Of a stretch of 64,000 nt of DNA, positions 53,291 through 63,871 are shown in pieces. Position numbers and translations under genes: made by a program. The notes beneath the pieces were generated by a model. The model saw nothing but the letters and a program-made list of their open reading frames with translations. It was not told where the DNA came from and made no database searches. This stretch comes from Mycobacterium sp. 1465703.0 (GTDB lineage: Bacteria > Actinomycetota > Actinomycetes > Mycobacteriales > Mycobacteriaceae). The DNA lies in NCBI RefSeq assembly GCF_001672975.1, contig NZ_LZKU01000135.1, forward strand, positions 17,431 to 81,430, given 5' to 3'. Every line of letters starts with the position of its first letter. Position 1 is the first letter of the stretch.

Positions 53291-55906
53291 ATGGCACGCG
53301 GGTTCCAGGGCGTGATGCTGCGCAGCTTCGGCGCGCGCGACCACACCGCGACGGTGACCGAAACCGTCCGGATCGCTCCGCACTTCGTCCGGGTACGCAT
53401 GACGTCGCCGACGCTGTTCGAAGACGTCGATGCCGAGCCGGCGGCATGGCTGCGGTTCTGGTTTCCGGACCCGGACGGATCGAAAACGGAATTCCAGCGC
53501 GCATACACCATCTCGGAGGCGGACGCGTCCGCCGGACGGTTCGCGGTCGACATCGTGCTGCACGATCCCGCCGGACCCGCATCGCTCTGGGCGCGCACGG
53601 TGCAGCCCGGCGCCACCATCGCGGTGATGGCCCTGATGGGCTCGTCCCGGTTCGACGTGCCCGACGAGCAGCCGGCCGGCTATCTGCTGATCGGCGACTC
53701 GGCGTCCATCCCCGGAATGAACGGGATCATCGGGGTGATTCCCGACGACGTCCCGATCGAGATGTACCTCGAACAGCACGACGACAACGACACACTGATC
53801 CCGATCGCGCAGCACCCCCGGCTACGACTGCACTGGGTTGCCCGCCACGACGAGAAGTCGCTCGCCGCGGCGATCGAGCGCCGCGACTGGTCTGACTGGT
53901 ATGCGTGGGCGACGCCAGAGGCCACGACCCTCAAGCAGGTGCGCACGCGGCTGCGCGATGAATTCGGTTTTCCCAAATCCGAGGTACACGCCCAGGCCTA
54001 CTGGAGTGCCGGGCGCGCGATGGGCACCAGGCGCGGCGACGAACCCGAGCAATCCGACAGCGTCGCGCCCAATGTTTCTGCGGAAGATGTTGCGGCTCAA
54101 CTGGAATCGACTCAGCAGGTGCCCGAGGCGACGCCTGCCCCGGCGGCCCGCGGGAACTGGCGTGCCCAGGCCGCCGGTCGACTGCTGGCGCCACTGCGCT
54201 CGGCGCTGATTTTGTCAGGCGTGCTGCAGGCGGTGATCACGCTGGTGCAACTGGCGCCGTTTGTGTTGCTCGTCGAACTGGCCCGGCGTTTGGTATCCGG
54301 TGCGCCGGCCGCGCGACTGTGGGACATCGGTATCGCCGCGGTGTCGCTGCTGGGTCTGGGAGCGTTGCTCGGCGCCGCGCTCACGCTGTGGCTGCATGTC
54401 GTCGATGCGCGGTTCGCCCGCGATCTGCGTTCTCGGCTGCTACACAAGCTGTCTCGGCTACCGCTGGGCTGGTTCACCGCGCGCGGGTCGGGATCGATCA
54501 AGCAGCTACTGCAGGACGACACGCTGTCCTTGCACTACCTGGTCACCCACGCCATTCCGGATGCGGTCGCCGCGGCCGTTGCGCCGGTCGCCGTGCTGGT
54601 CTATTTGTTCGCCGTCGACTGGCGGGTGGCGCTGGTGTTGTTCGCGCCCGTCCTGGTGTACCTGGTGTTGACGTCCTCGCTCACGATCCAGTCGGGTCCG
54701 CGCATCCCGCAGTCGCAGCACTGGGCCGAGACGATGAGCGGGGAGGCCGGCGCATACCTGGAAGGCCAGCCGGTGATCCGCGTCTTCGGCGGTGCCGCCG
54801 CATCCAGCTTCCGGCGCCGGCTGGACGAATACGTCGGCTTCCTGGTCGCCTGGCAGCGCCCGCTGGCCGGCAAGAAGACATTCATGGACCTGGTCACCCG
54901 GCCGTCGACGTTCCTGTGGCTCATCGCGGTCACCGGCACACTGCTGGTCGTCACCGGCCGGATGAATCCGGTGGATCTGCTGCCGTTCCTGTTGCTGGGC
55001 ACCACCTTCGGTGCACGGCTGCTCGGTATTGCCTACGGCCTCGGCGGCATCCGCGCCGGCATGCTGGCCGCCCGGCGCCTGCAGAACACGCTCGACGAGG
55101 CCGACCTCGCGGTGCGCGAGCACGACGAGGCCACCCGCGACCCGGCCGCCACTGTCGTCTTCGACAACGTCAGCTTCGGCTATCGCCCCGACGTTCCGGT
55201 CATTCACGACGTGTCGCTGACGTTGCGTCCCGGCACAGTCACCGCGCTGGTCGGGCCTTCCGGATCCGGCAAGTCGACACTGGCCGCGTTGCTGGCCCGC
55301 TTTCACGACGTCGGCAGGGGCTCGATACGCGTTGGCGGACAAGATATTCGGTCGATGACGGCCGATGATCTCTATGCGCAAGTCGGATTCGTGCTGCAGG
55401 AAACGCAATTGGTGCATGGCACCGTCGCCGAGAACATCGCGCTGGCGGTGCCCGATGCCACCGCCACACAAATCGAACGGGCGGCACGCGAGGCGCAGAT
55501 CCACGACCGCATCATGCGACTGCCGAACGGCTACGACACCATGCTGGGCGCTGGCACCGGGCTCTCGGGCGGCGAACGCCAACGACTCACCATCGCCCGC
55601 GCCATCCTGGCCGACACCCCGGTGTTGATCCTCGACGAGGCGACCGCGTTCGCCGACCCCGAATCGGAATACCTGGTGCAGCAAGCGCTCAACCGGCTGA
55701 CCCAGGACCGCACCGTGCTGGTGATCGCGCATCGATTGCACACCATCACCCGGGCCCACCAGATTGTCGTGCTCGACCACGGCCGCATCGTCGAACGGGG
55801 CACAAACGACGAGTTGCTCGCGACCGACGGCCGGTACCGACGGCTGTGGGAAGGCGGGCGTCGCGACCAAGTGGCCGCCGGCACAACTGGTGAGGGGGCG
55901 CGATGA
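53291..55906 (+). CDS. irtA: mycobactin importer/reductase subunit IrtA
   Basis: An 871-residue half of the IrtAB ABC transporter in the inner membrane, which imports ferric (carboxy)mycobactin and reduces the iron. The N-terminal siderophore-interaction domain (about 1-270) has the FAD-binding RAYTISEAD and the nicotinamide-side [12 protein letters not shown]. Six membrane helices follow, then an ATPase with [17 protein letters not shown] and LILDEATAF. The ATG at 53291 ([18 protein letters not shown]) follows AAAGGACC and matches Rv1348; the open frame back to 53210 covers the IdeR box. Confidence 0.96.
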   Translation: MARGFQGVMLRSFGARDHTATVTETVRIAPHFVRVRMTSPTLFEDVDAEPAAWLRFWFPDPDGSKTEFQRAYTISEADASAGRFAVDIVLHDPAGPASLWARTVQPGATIAVMALMGSSRFDVPDEQPAGYLLIGDSASIPGMNGIIGVIPDDVPIEMYLEQHDDNDTLIPIAQHPRLRLHWVARHDEKSLAAAIERRDWSDWYAWATPEATTLKQVRTRLRDEFGFPKSEVHAQAYWSAGRAMGTRRGDEPEQSDSVAPNVSAEDVAAQLESTQQVPEATPAPAARGNWRAQAAGRLLAPLRSALILSGVLQAVITLVQLAPFVLLVELARRLVSGAPAARLWDIGIAAVSLLGLGALLGAALTLWLHVVDARFARDLRSRLLHKLSRLPLGWFTARGSGSIKQLLQDDTLSLHYLVTHAIPDAVAAAVAPVAVLVYLFAVDWRVALVLFAPVLVYLVLTSSLTIQSGPRIPQSQHWAETMSGEAGAYLEGQPVIRVFGGAAASSFRRRLDEYVGFLVAWQRPLAGKKTFMDLVTRPSTFLWLIAVTGTLLVVTGRMNPVDLLPFLLLGTTFGARLLGIAYGLGGIRAGMLAARRLQNTLDEADLAVREHDEATRDPAATVVFDNVSFGYRPDVPVIHDVSLTLRPGTVTALVGPSGSGKSTLAALLARFHDVGRGSIRVGGQDIRSMTADDLYAQVGFVLQETQLVHGTVAENIALAVPDATATQIERAAREAQIHDRIMRLPNGYDTMLGAGTGLSGGERQRLTIARAILADTPVLILDEATAFADPESEYLVQQALNRLTQDRTVLVIAHRLHTITRAHQIVVLDHGRIVERGTNDELLATDGRYRRLWEGGRRDQVAAGTTGEGAR

Positions 55907-57639
55907 TTCGCACGTGGTTGAGCCTGGTTCCGGCGGATCGCCGCAATCACGTCATCACCTACACGGCGCTGGCATTGATCTCCGTGGTCGTTCGGGCGGT
56001 GGCCACCGTGCTGTTGGTCCCGTTGGTGGGGGCGTTGTTCAGTGCGGCTCCGCAGCGCGCGTTGGTCTGGCTGGGCTGGCTGACCGCGGCCACGGTGACC
56101 GGCTGGCTGATCGATACCGCAACGGCCCGTATCGGTTTCAGCCTGGGTTTCGCCGTGCTGGATCACAGTCAGCACGACGTGGCGGACCGACTGCCCGGCG
56201 TGCGGCTGGATTGGTTCACCGCAGAGCACACCGCGACGGCACGGCAGGCGATCGCGGCCACCGGGCCAGAACTCGTCGGCCTGGTCGTCAACCTGCTCAC
56301 ACCGCTGATCTCCGCCGTCCTATTGCCAGCAGCCATCGCGGTGGTGTTGTTGCCGGTCTCCTGGCAGCTGGGGGCTGCCGCACTGGGTGGCCTGCCGCTG
56401 CTGTTGGGCGCGTTATGGGCGTCGGCCCGGCTGGCCCGGCGAGCGGATTCCGCGGCGGCCGAAGCCAATAGCGCGCTCACCGAGCGCATCATCGAATTCG
56501 CCCGGACCCAGCAGGCGTTGCGGGCCGCGCGGCGCGTCGAGCCGGCGAGGAGTCTGGTCGGCGAGGCGCTGGCCGCACAGCATGGCGCCACCATGCGCTT
56601 GCTCTCCATGCAGGTGCCGGGGCAACTGCTGTTCAGCCTGGCCAGCCAGCTGGCTTTGATTCTGCTGGCCGGGGCGACGACGGCGCTGACCGTGAACGGA
56701 ACGCTGGCAATGCCCGAGGCGATCGCGCTGATCGTCGTCATCGTGCGCTACCTCGAGCCCTTCACCACCATCAGCGAGTTGGCGCCGGCGCTGGAGAGCA
56801 CCCGCGCCACGCTGGACAACATCCGCTCGGTGCTCACGGCGCCGTTGATGAACGTCGGCGCCACCACGTTGGCGTGCGGCGCGGCGCCTCGCATTGAGTT
56901 CGACGACGTCGTGTTTCGCTACGACGGTGCGGGCGCACCGGTGCTCGACGGGGTCAGCTTTGCGCTGCAGCCGGGGAGCACGACGGCGATCGTCGGACCG
57001 TCCGGCTCGGGCAAAAGCACCATCCTGGCCCTGATCGCCGGGTTGCATGAGCCCAGTGGCGGCCGGGTGTTGATCGACGGAGCTGACGCGGCGACGCTGG
57101 ACGCCGAGGCCCGACGGGCGGCAAGCAGCGTCGTGTTCCAGCATCCCTACCTGTTCCATGGATCTATCCGCGACAACGTGTTCGCCGGCGATCCGGGCGC
57201 CACCGACGAGCGGTTCCAGCGGGCGGTGGCGCTCGCGCGCGTCGACGAACTCGTCGGAAGGCTGCCCGACGGTGCCGATACCGTCGTCGGCGAGGCCGGC
57301 TCGGCCCTGTCCGGTGGTGAGCGTCAGCGGGTCAGCATCGCCCGCGCGTTGCTTAAGCCCGCACCGATCCTGCTGGTAGACGAGGCGACCAGCGCTTTGG
57401 ACACCGAGAACGAAGCCGCGGTGGTCGACGCGCTCACCGCAGACCCGCAATCACGTACCCAGGTGATCGTGGCGCATCGGCTGGCCAGCATCAGTCACGC
57501 CGACCGGGTGCTGTTCGTCGACAACGGCCGGGTGGTCGAGGATGGGACGGTTGCCGAATTGCTCGCTGCGGGCGGGCGTTTCGATGAATTCTGGCGGCAA
57601 CAGCACGAAGCCGCCGAATGGCGCATTCTTGCCGATTAG
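55903..57639 (+). CDS. irtB: mycobactin importer subunit IrtB
   Basis: A 578-residue partner half-transporter without the reductase domain. It has six membrane helices, then the ATPase with [26 protein letters not shown] and [11 protein letters not shown]. The ATG overlaps the irtA stop (ATGA), so the heterodimer is made in step. Rv1349 equivalent, presumably under the same IdeR box. Confidence 0.96.
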   Translation: MIRTWLSLVPADRRNHVITYTALALISVVVRAVATVLLVPLVGALFSAAPQRALVWLGWLTAATVTGWLIDTATARIGFSLGFAVLDHSQHDVADRLPGVRLDWFTAEHTATARQAIAATGPELVGLVVNLLTPLISAVLLPAAIAVVLLPVSWQLGAAALGGLPLLLGALWASARLARRADSAAAEANSALTERIIEFARTQQALRAARRVEPARSLVGEALAAQHGATMRLLSMQVPGQLLFSLASQLALILLAGATTALTVNGTLAMPEAIALIVVIVRYLEPFTTISELAPALESTRATLDNIRSVLTAPLMNVGATTLACGAAPRIEFDDVVFRYDGAGAPVLDGVSFALQPGSTTAIVGPSGSGKSTILALIAGLHEPSGGRVLIDGADAATLDAEARRAASSVVFQHPYLFHGSIRDNVFAGDPGATDERFQRAVALARVDELVGRLPDGADTVVGEAGSALSGGERQRVSIARALLKPAPILLVDEATSALDTENEAAVVDALTADPQSRTQVIVAHRLASISHADRVLFVDNGRVVEDGTVAELLAAGGRFDEFWRQQHEAAEWRILAD

Positions 57640-57726
57640 AGCACCGCTGTTGCCCGCAACTCTTGCGGTATGCCTTACAGTTTGTCAGTCAGACCGAGCT
57701 GTCCGCGTACAGGAGGCGTGCTGCTT

Positions 57727-58803
57727 ATGAGTGCTGTGCTGTCGATACCGCGTTATCCCGGCGACGTGACCCCTCAGTGGTTGTCGGCCGCGCTCAGCGG
57801 GAGCGGCACACCCGTCGAGGTCGCCGATGTGGACGTGGTCGCGATCGGCACCGGACAGACCGGGGCCACCTACCGGGTGACGGCTCGCTATGCGACGAAT
57901 CCCGGTGACCTGCCGCAGACCTTTGTGATCAAACTGCCCGCCCAGGACGACACGGTGCGAGACCGGGTCGTCATCGGCTATCGCAGCGAATGCGCGTTCT
58001 ACTCCTCGGTGGTGGACAGAGTGCAGGTGCCGACACCCCGGTGCTTCTATTCCGAGATTACCGATGACGCAATGGATTTCGCTCTCCTGCTCGCCGATCA
58101 GGCTCCGGCGGTGCAGGGCGATCAGCTTGTCGGCTGCGGTGAAATTGAAGCGCGCCTTGCGGTTACCGCCCTGGCCGGCCTGCACGCACCCAGTTGGTGC
58201 GATCCGGTCTGGCTTGATTTCCCGGGTATCGCGTTCGGCCGGCCCGATGAGGCCGGAGCGGGCGGTATGGGCGAGGTGGCGAAGCTGAGCGCCGACATCA
58301 CGCTGGAGAAGCTGGGCGATCGGATGAGTCCCGAAGACCGCGATACCTTCAGTGCGGCAATGGGTTTGATCGCACCGTGGCTGATGTCGGAGTATGACCG
58401 GTTCGCCTTGCTGCACGGCGACTATCGCCTGGACAACTTGCTGTTCGATCCGGACCGAACCAGGGTCAGCGTGGTCGACTGGCAGACGCTTGGGGTGGGC
58501 TTGCCCACCCGGGATCTCGCCTACTTCACCGCAACCAGTCTCAACTCCCAATTGCGCGCGGACATCGAAGAAGAACTGGTTGCCGACTACCACCGCGCAT
58601 TGACGGCTGGCGGGGTCAGCGACTACGACCGCGAAACATGTTGGCGTGATTACCGGCTCGGGGTGTTGCAAGCTCCGCTGATCTCGGCGTTGGGCTTCGC
58701 CTTCGCCGCCGCCACCGAGCGTGGCGACGACATGGTGCTGACCATGCTGACCCGCGGCTGCCAGGCGATCCGCGAGCTGGGGACGCTGGACCTGATCGGG
58801 TGA
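57727..58803 (+). CDS. aminoglycoside-phosphotransferase-fold (ecdysteroid-kinase-like) protein
   Basis: A 358-residue small-molecule kinase-like protein. LLHGDYRLDNLLFD holds the catalytic Asp and Asn, and VVDWQTLGVG is the metal-binding DxD-like site. The ATP-lobe lysine lies in TFVIKLPAQD. This phosphotransferase group is abundant in mycobacteria beside lipid and acyl-CoA dehydrogenase genes; substrates are unknown and antibiotic resistance should not be assumed. The ATG at 57727 has AGGAGG upstream. It is not found between irtB and fabG2 in M. tuberculosis. Confidence 0.85.
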   Translation: MSAVLSIPRYPGDVTPQWLSAALSGSGTPVEVADVDVVAIGTGQTGATYRVTARYATNPGDLPQTFVIKLPAQDDTVRDRVVIGYRSECAFYSSVVDRVQVPTPRCFYSEITDDAMDFALLLADQAPAVQGDQLVGCGEIEARLAVTALAGLHAPSWCDPVWLDFPGIAFGRPDEAGAGGMGEVAKLSADITLEKLGDRMSPEDRDTFSAAMGLIAPWLMSEYDRFALLHGDYRLDNLLFDPDRTRVSVVDWQTLGVGLPTRDLAYFTATSLNSQLRADIEEELVADYHRALTAGGVSDYDRETCWRDYRLGVLQAPLISALGFAFAAATERGDDMVLTMLTRGCQAIRELGTLDLIG

Positions 58804-58806
58804 GAG

Positions 58807-59235
58807 TCAGAGGTCGCCGGTGAAATCGGCGCTCAGCCAGCGATCGGGCCGAATGGTGAAGAGCACCTCCTCGACACCTTCCATGCTGCGGACGAACGCC
58901 CGCCCGCCTTCCTCGCCGAGGTAACGGATGGCGATCGATTCCTGCAAATCTGCCGGGGCCGGGTTGGTGGTCTCGATGACGGTGCCTTCCACCACGACGT
59001 ATTGATACGGCGGCTCCTCGCGCTGGACCACCAGCGTCACCACCCCCGCCCGCTCGATGAGCCGTGCCTTGCGGCTGGATGGCCCGGTCATGATGTGGAT
59101 GTTGCCGCCGGGGGAGTAGTCGTACCAGATCGGGACGCTGGCCGGCGGCCGGCCGTCGGTGGCGGCGACGGACAGCACCGCCACGTGCTTGTCGGCGAGG
59201 AACTCCTGGCGCTCGGTTTCGCTGAAGCTTTGCAT
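58807..59235 (-). CDS. pyridoxamine 5'-phosphate oxidase-fold protein
   Basis: A 142-residue split-barrel flavin- or F420-binding protein. VLSVAATDGRPPASVPIWYDYSPGGNIHIMTGPSSRKARLI is the family core. Mycobacteria have many such proteins binding F420, FMN or heme; the cofactor cannot be told here. The ATG at 59235 (MQSFSETERQEFLAD) is preferred to 59286, which would add an unlikely 17-residue leader. It is probably transcribed after the SDR gene at 59294-60115 (58-bp gap). Confidence 0.83.
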   Translation of the reverse strand: MQSFSETERQEFLADKHVAVLSVAATDGRPPASVPIWYDYSPGGNIHIMTGPSSRKARLIERAGVVTLVVQREEPPYQYVVVEGTVIETTNPAPADLQESIAIRYLGEEGGRAFVRSMEGVEEVLFTIRPDRWLSADFTGDL

Positions 59236-59293
59236 GACGAGTGCAAACGCGAAGACCGCAGAGCTATTCCCGTGCGAGCTGCCCAAACAGCGA

Positions 59294-60115
59294 TCAGTAC
59301 TGCGTGGAACCCTGATCGACCGGGATCTGGGCGGCGGTGACTTTGCGCGACTCGTCGCTGGCCAGCCAGCACACGGTATCGGCGATCTCCTCCGGCTCGG
59401 CGACCCAGTCGGGCAGGAACGGTGTCAGGACATGCGACAGCTGGGGGTTGGTTTCCATCGTCTTGCCCACCGCGTTGATCATGTCGCCGGAGCCCATCGC
59501 GGTGTTCACCGGGCCCGGGTGAACGCTGTTGACCCGGATCGAATGCTTACCCAGCTCGGCGGCGAAGGCCCGCGCCAGGCCGGTGACGGCGTGCTTGCTG
59601 GCGGTGTAGTGAATCATGAACGGCTGCATCTTCATTCCGGCCGCGGAGCTGATCAGGATGATGGAGCCGCCGCGGCCGCCCTCGATGATCTTGTCCGCGC
59701 CGGCCATCACGGTGTTCCAGGTGCCGGTGACGTTGATGTCCATCACGTCGCGGAAGTTTTCCGGCGTGATGTCGTCCCATGCCTGTGGGGCCGCGACCCC
59801 GGCATTGGCGACGATGATGTCGAGGCGCCCCAGCTCGGCGACACCGTCCGCGACGGCCTTGCGGAGGCCGTCGAAGTCGCGGGTGTCCACCACCGAGGCG
59901 ACAATCCGGCGGTTCGTTGCTTCGACCAGGCGCACGGTCTCGCTCAGGTCGTCGGGAGTCGCGGGATTGTAGGGAACGAAGTCCGGCAGTTTGCCGGCGA
60001 TGTCGACGGCGATGATGTCGGCACCTTCGGAGGCCAACCGCACCGCGTGCGCGCGGCCCTGACCCCGTGCCGCGCCGGTAATCAACGCCACTCTCCCGGC
60101 AAGCTTGCCGCTCAT
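59294..60115 (-). CDS. mycofactocin-coupled SDR oxidoreductase
   Basis: A 273-residue short-chain dehydrogenase of the type whose NAD is tightly held and recycled by mycofactocin. GRVALITGAARGQGRAHAVRLASEGADIIAVDIAG is characteristic of that subfamily, and an extra segment (PDFVPYNPATPDDLSETVRLVEA) shields the cofactor. The catalytic Ser, Tyr and Lys are in ISSAAGMKMQPFMIHYTASKHA. The ATG at 60115 has GGAGGAGC upstream. The alcohol or steroid substrate is unknown. Confidence 0.87.
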   Translation of the reverse strand: MSGKLAGRVALITGAARGQGRAHAVRLASEGADIIAVDIAGKLPDFVPYNPATPDDLSETVRLVEATNRRIVASVVDTRDFDGLRKAVADGVAELGRLDIIVANAGVAAPQAWDDITPENFRDVMDINVTGTWNTVMAGADKIIEGGRGGSIILISSAAGMKMQPFMIHYTASKHAVTGLARAFAAELGKHSIRVNSVHPGPVNTAMGSGDMINAVGKTMETNPQLSHVLTPFLPDWVAEPEEIADTVCWLASDESRKVTAAQIPVDQGSTQY

Positions 60116-60155
60116 GGTTGCTCCTCCATCGGGTTGGGCCACTGCGCGGCCATTC

Positions 60156-61349
60156 TTATCGCTGCGCCGCCTTGACCAGGTTCGATCCGATAATCAAACG
60201 CTGAATCTCGCTGGTGCCCTCGTAAAGACGGAGCAGGCGTACATCGCGGTAGATGCGTTCGACGGCAACTCCTCGCATGTAACCACTGCCGCCGTGGATT
60301 TGCACTGCGAGATCCGCTACGTTGCCGGCCATTTCGGTACAGAAGACCTTGGCGGCCGATGGCGCGATCCGGCGATCCTCGCCTGCGACCCACAGCCGCG
60401 CGGCATCGCGCACCAGCGCACGGCCGGCCATCACCCCGGTCTGCTGATCGGCGAGCATGCCCTGCACCAACTGAAAGCTCCCGATCGGCGTCCCGCCCTG
60501 GGTCGCGGTGGCGGCATACGACACCGATTCGTCGAGCGCGCGTTGAGCGGCGCCCACCGCGAGGGCGGCGATGTGCACCCGCCCGCGGGCCAGCGAAGTC
60601 ATCGCCGCGCGATATCCGATGTCTTCACTGCCGCCGATGAGCGCATCGGGGCCGACCCGGACGTCGTCGAAGTTGACGTCGGCCGTCCACGCCCCTTCCT
60701 GTCCCATCTTGGCGTCCTTGGCGCCCACCACGACGCCCGCGGCGTCCGCCGGTACCAGGAAGACGGCGATCCCCGGGCCCTGGTCATCGGCCGGCCGGGT
60801 CCGGGCGAACACCACGAAGAGATTGGCGACGGGCGCGTTGGTGATGAAGCGCTTCTGCCCGGAGATCACCCAATCCCCGTCTTTTTCGGAGCCGTCCCGA
60901 ACGGCTTTGGTTCGCAGGCCGGCCGGATTCGACCCGGCGCCGGGTTCGGTCAGCGCGAAGGAGGCGACGACTTCGCCGGACGCGATCGACTCCAGCCAGC
61001 GGGATTTCTGTTCGTCGGTTCCGAACCCCACCAGAACTTGTCCGGCGATGCCGTTGTTGGTGCCGAACATCGACCGCAGCGCCAGTGAGGTGTAGCCCAA
61101 CTCCATGGCCAGTTCGACGTCTTGCATCAGATTGAGGCCAAGGCCGCCCCAGGCCTGGGGTATCGCGTAGCCGAACAGGCCCATCTTCTTGGCCTCGTCG
61201 CGCAGGTCGTCGGGCACGCAATCGGTGTCCAGGATCTCCTGCTCGCGGGGGACAACGGCGCTGCGGACGAATTGCCTTGTCTGGGCAAGGATTTCGCAGA
61301 AATCTTCATCCGGGACTTCAGCGGCTTCGTCGGTGGCCATTGACTCCAT
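60156..61349 (-). CDS. acyl-CoA dehydrogenase
   Basis: A 397-residue FAD enzyme that introduces a trans-2 double bond into acyl-CoA. FALTEPGAGSNPAGLRTKA and the ISGQKRFITNAP region bind FAD and substrate. LRLYEGTSEIQRLIIG contains the catalytic Glu of the short/medium-chain type. The ATG at 61349 has GGAGAGGAG upstream. It is followed by the SDR gene at 59294-60115 in the same direction, a likely beta-oxidation-type pair. Chain-length preference is unknown. Confidence 0.9.
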   Translation of the reverse strand: MESMATDEAAEVPDEDFCEILAQTRQFVRSAVVPREQEILDTDCVPDDLRDEAKKMGLFGYAIPQAWGGLGLNLMQDVELAMELGYTSLALRSMFGTNNGIAGQVLVGFGTDEQKSRWLESIASGEVVASFALTEPGAGSNPAGLRTKAVRDGSEKDGDWVISGQKRFITNAPVANLFVVFARTRPADDQGPGIAVFLVPADAAGVVVGAKDAKMGQEGAWTADVNFDDVRVGPDALIGGSEDIGYRAAMTSLARGRVHIAALAVGAAQRALDESVSYAATATQGGTPIGSFQLVQGMLADQQTGVMAGRALVRDAARLWVAGEDRRIAPSAAKVFCTEMAGNVADLAVQIHGGSGYMRGVAVERIYRDVRLLRLYEGTSEIQRLIIGSNLVKAAQR

Positions 61350-61446
61350 GCTCCTCTCCGGATCCGGGCACCCCGGCTCAGAGCAGGATCCTATATCAAA
61401 TACGATATTTGCCTGACGTGCCCGGTGGTAGCGATAACAGTGAAGG

Positions 61447-62199
61447 ATGTGTGGTCCAGTGGGGTTGTTGACAGGTCAAACGGCGGTAATCACGGGTGGA
61501 GCGCAGGGACTGGGTCTGGCCATCGCGGAGCGCTTTGTCGCCGAGGGCGCGCGAGTTGTGCTCGGCGACGTCAATCTCGAGGAAACCCAAGTGGTGGCCA
61601 AGCAGCTCGGTGGTGACGACGTCGCCGTCGCGGTGCGCTGCGATGTCACCAAGTCCTCGGAGGTCGAAACCTTGATCCAGACCGCGATCGAGCGGTTCGG
61701 AGGCCTGGACATCATGGTCAACAACGCCGGCATCACCCGTGACGCCACAATGCGCAAGATGACCGAGGAGCAGTTCGATCAGGTCATCGCGGTGCACCTG
61801 AAGGGGACCTGGAACGGCACCCGGCTGGCCGCCGCCGTCATGCGGGAGAACAAGCGGGGCGCCATCATCAACATGTCCTCGGTGTCGGGCAAGGTCGGCA
61901 TGATCGGCCAGACCAACTACTCGGCGGCCAAGGCCGGCATCGTCGGCATGACCAAGGCGGCCGCCAAAGAGCTGGCCTATTTGGGCATCCGGGTGAACGC
62001 GATTGCCCCCGGCCTGATCCGCTCCGCCATGACGGAGGCCATGCCGCAGCGTATTTGGGACTCGAAGGTCGCCGAGGTGCCGATGGGCCGCGCCGGTGAG
62101 CCCAGCGAAGTCGCCAGCGTGGCGCTGTTCTTGGCGTCCGACCTGTCGTCGTACATGACCGGCACTGTCATGGAAATCACCGGCGGCCGACACCTATGA
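61447..62199 (+). CDS. fabG2: 3-oxoacyl-ACP/CoA reductase-type SDR
   Basis: A 250-residue NAD(P)H-dependent short-chain reductase closely resembling FabG2 (Rv1350). [19 protein letters not shown] is the cofactor site, and [23 protein letters not shown] holds the Ser-Tyr-Lys triad. The start is uncertain: the ATG at 61447 is adjacent to GAAGG, whereas a GTG at 61459 would have GAAGGA about 11 nt upstream. Its stop overlaps the thiolase start (ATGA), so reduction and thiolysis are coupled. Confidence 0.9.
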   Translation: MCGPVGLLTGQTAVITGGAQGLGLAIAERFVAEGARVVLGDVNLEETQVVAKQLGGDDVAVAVRCDVTKSSEVETLIQTAIERFGGLDIMVNNAGITRDATMRKMTEEQFDQVIAVHLKGTWNGTRLAAAVMRENKRGAIINMSSVSGKVGMIGQTNYSAAKAGIVGMTKAAAKELAYLGIRVNAIAPGLIRSAMTEAMPQRIWDSKVAEVPMGRAGEPSEVASVALFLASDLSSYMTGTVMEITGGRHL

Positions 62200-63422
62200 G
62201 CACGGCCCGTGAAGCCGTCATCTGTGAACCCGTGCGGACGCCGATCGGCCGCTACGGCGGAATGTTCAAGGCGCGCAGCGCCGTCGATCTCGGTGTCGCC
62301 GCGCTGAAAGGCTTGCTCGAGCGAACCGGGCTGGCCCCCGATGCCGTGCAAGATGTGATCCTCGGCCATTGCTATCCCAACAGCGATGCGCCGGCGATCG
62401 GGCGGGTGGTGGCGCTGGATTCCGGTCTGCCGGTGACGGTTCCGGGCATGCAGGTCGACCGGCGTTGCGGCTCGGGGCTGCAGGCTGTCATCCAGGCATG
62501 CCTGCAAGTGGCCAGCGGTAACCACGATCTGGTCATCGCCGGCGGCTGCGAAAGCATGAGCAACGTCGCCTTCTACTCCACCGACATGCGCTGGGGCGGC
62601 GCCCGTGGCGGCGTCCAAGTGCACGACGGGCTGGCCCGGGGACGCACCACCGCCGGCGGCCAGCACTACCCGGTGCCCGGCGGAATGCTGGAAACGGCCG
62701 AGAACCTGCGCCGCCAGTACGGCATTTCCCGCCAGGAACAAGACGAGCTGGCGGTGCGATCCCATCAGCGTGCGGTGGCCGCACAGAAAGACGGCATTCT
62801 GGCCGAGGAGATCATCCCGGTCGCGGTGCCCACCCGGCACGGCGAGGAACTGATCGACACCGACGAACACCCGCGCGCGGACACGACGGTGGACTCGTTG
62901 AGCAAGCTCAAACCCGTTCTGCTGAAGGATGATCCGGAGGCGACCGTCACGGCCGGCAATGCCAGCGGGCAGAACGACGCGGCCTCGATGTGTGTGGTGA
63001 CCACACCGGAAAACGCCGACGAATACGGGCTGAAGCCGTTGGTGCGGCTGGTGTCCTTGGGGGTGGCGGGCGTAGCACCCAACGTCATGGGCATCGGGCC
63101 GGTGCCCGCGACCGAAGTGGCGCTGGCCAAGGCCGGCTTAAAGCTGTCCGACATCGACCTCATCGAACTCAACGAAGCCTTTGCCGCGCAAGCGCTTGCG
63201 GTGATGCGGGAATGGAAGTTCAGCGCCGCCGATCACGAGCGGACCAACGTGCACGGTTCGGGGATCTCATTGGGCCACCCGGTCGGCGCAACCGGCGGGC
63301 GCATGCTGGCCACCTTGGCGCGCGAGCTCAATCGCCGTGAGGCCCGCTACGGCCTGGAGACCATGTGCATCGGCGGCGGCCAGGGCCTGGCTGCCGTTTT
63401 CGAGCGGGTCGCGTCGCAATGA
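62196..63422 (+). CDS. acetyl-CoA C-acyltransferase (thiolase)
   Basis: A 408-residue thiolase with Cys91 ([10 protein letters not shown]), His361 ([12 protein letters not shown]) and Cys391 ([10 protein letters not shown]) in place. It is predicted to cleave 3-ketoacyl-CoA. It overlaps fabG2 by 4 nt upstream and the CoA-transferase downstream by 4 nt (ATGA both times), giving a three-gene acyl-CoA operon. This gene is not at this place in M. tuberculosis. Confidence 0.92.
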   Translation: MSTAREAVICEPVRTPIGRYGGMFKARSAVDLGVAALKGLLERTGLAPDAVQDVILGHCYPNSDAPAIGRVVALDSGLPVTVPGMQVDRRCGSGLQAVIQACLQVASGNHDLVIAGGCESMSNVAFYSTDMRWGGARGGVQVHDGLARGRTTAGGQHYPVPGGMLETAENLRRQYGISRQEQDELAVRSHQRAVAAQKDGILAEEIIPVAVPTRHGEELIDTDEHPRADTTVDSLSKLKPVLLKDDPEATVTAGNASGQNDAASMCVVTTPENADEYGLKPLVRLVSLGVAGVAPNVMGIGPVPATEVALAKAGLKLSDIDLIELNEAFAAQALAVMREWKFSAADHERTNVHGSGISLGHPVGATGGRMLATLARELNRREARYGLETMCIGGGQGLAAVFERVASQ

Positions 63423-63871
63423 TTGAGTTGCCCCTGCAGGGTCTCACCGTGGTGGAGGTGTCGAGTTTCGTCGCCGCCCCGCTGTGCGGCATGACACTGA
63501 ACCAGCTTGGCGCAGAGGTCATCCGCGTTGACCCGATCGGCGGTGCTTCCGATGTGCAACGGTGGCCGCTGGCAGCCGACGGCACCTCGATCTACTGGAC
63601 CGGACTGAACAAGGGAAAGCGTTCGGCCACAATCGATCTGCGGTCCCCGGACGGCCAGCAACTGGTACAGCGGCTGATCATCGAGGGTGACGGCATCGTG
63701 GTGACCAACGCCGCGGGCTTGTCCTGGCTCAGCCACGATGTCCTGGCAGCCAACCGTCCCGACGTCATTCACGTTCAGTTACTCGGGCGCGGTGACGGCT
63801 CCACCGGAGTGGACTACACGGTCAACGCGGCGTACAGTCCGCAGCACACATCCCAGGCCGGCAGTACATGA
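63419..63871 (+). pseudogene. CaiB/BaiF family CoA-transferase, truncated by inverted junction
   Basis: The N-terminal 137 or so residues of a family III CoA-transferase (normally 350-400 residues): LTVVEVSSFVAAPLCGMTLNQLGAEVIRVDPIGG, then YWTGLNKGKRSATIDLRSPDG. The reading is normal up to about 63830 (DYTVNA). It then passes into sequence that is the reverse strand of the same gene and stops at 63871 after 13 unrelated residues. The missing continuation is found on the minus strand at 63814-63999. The gene is therefore broken in this sequence as given, either truly or by an assembly fold-back. Confidence 0.85.

Noticed and set aside
57727..58803. Possible aminoglycoside resistance gene
   Set aside because: It has the phosphotransferase fold but groups by context and motifs with the ecdysteroid-kinase-like family; no evidence for drug modification.
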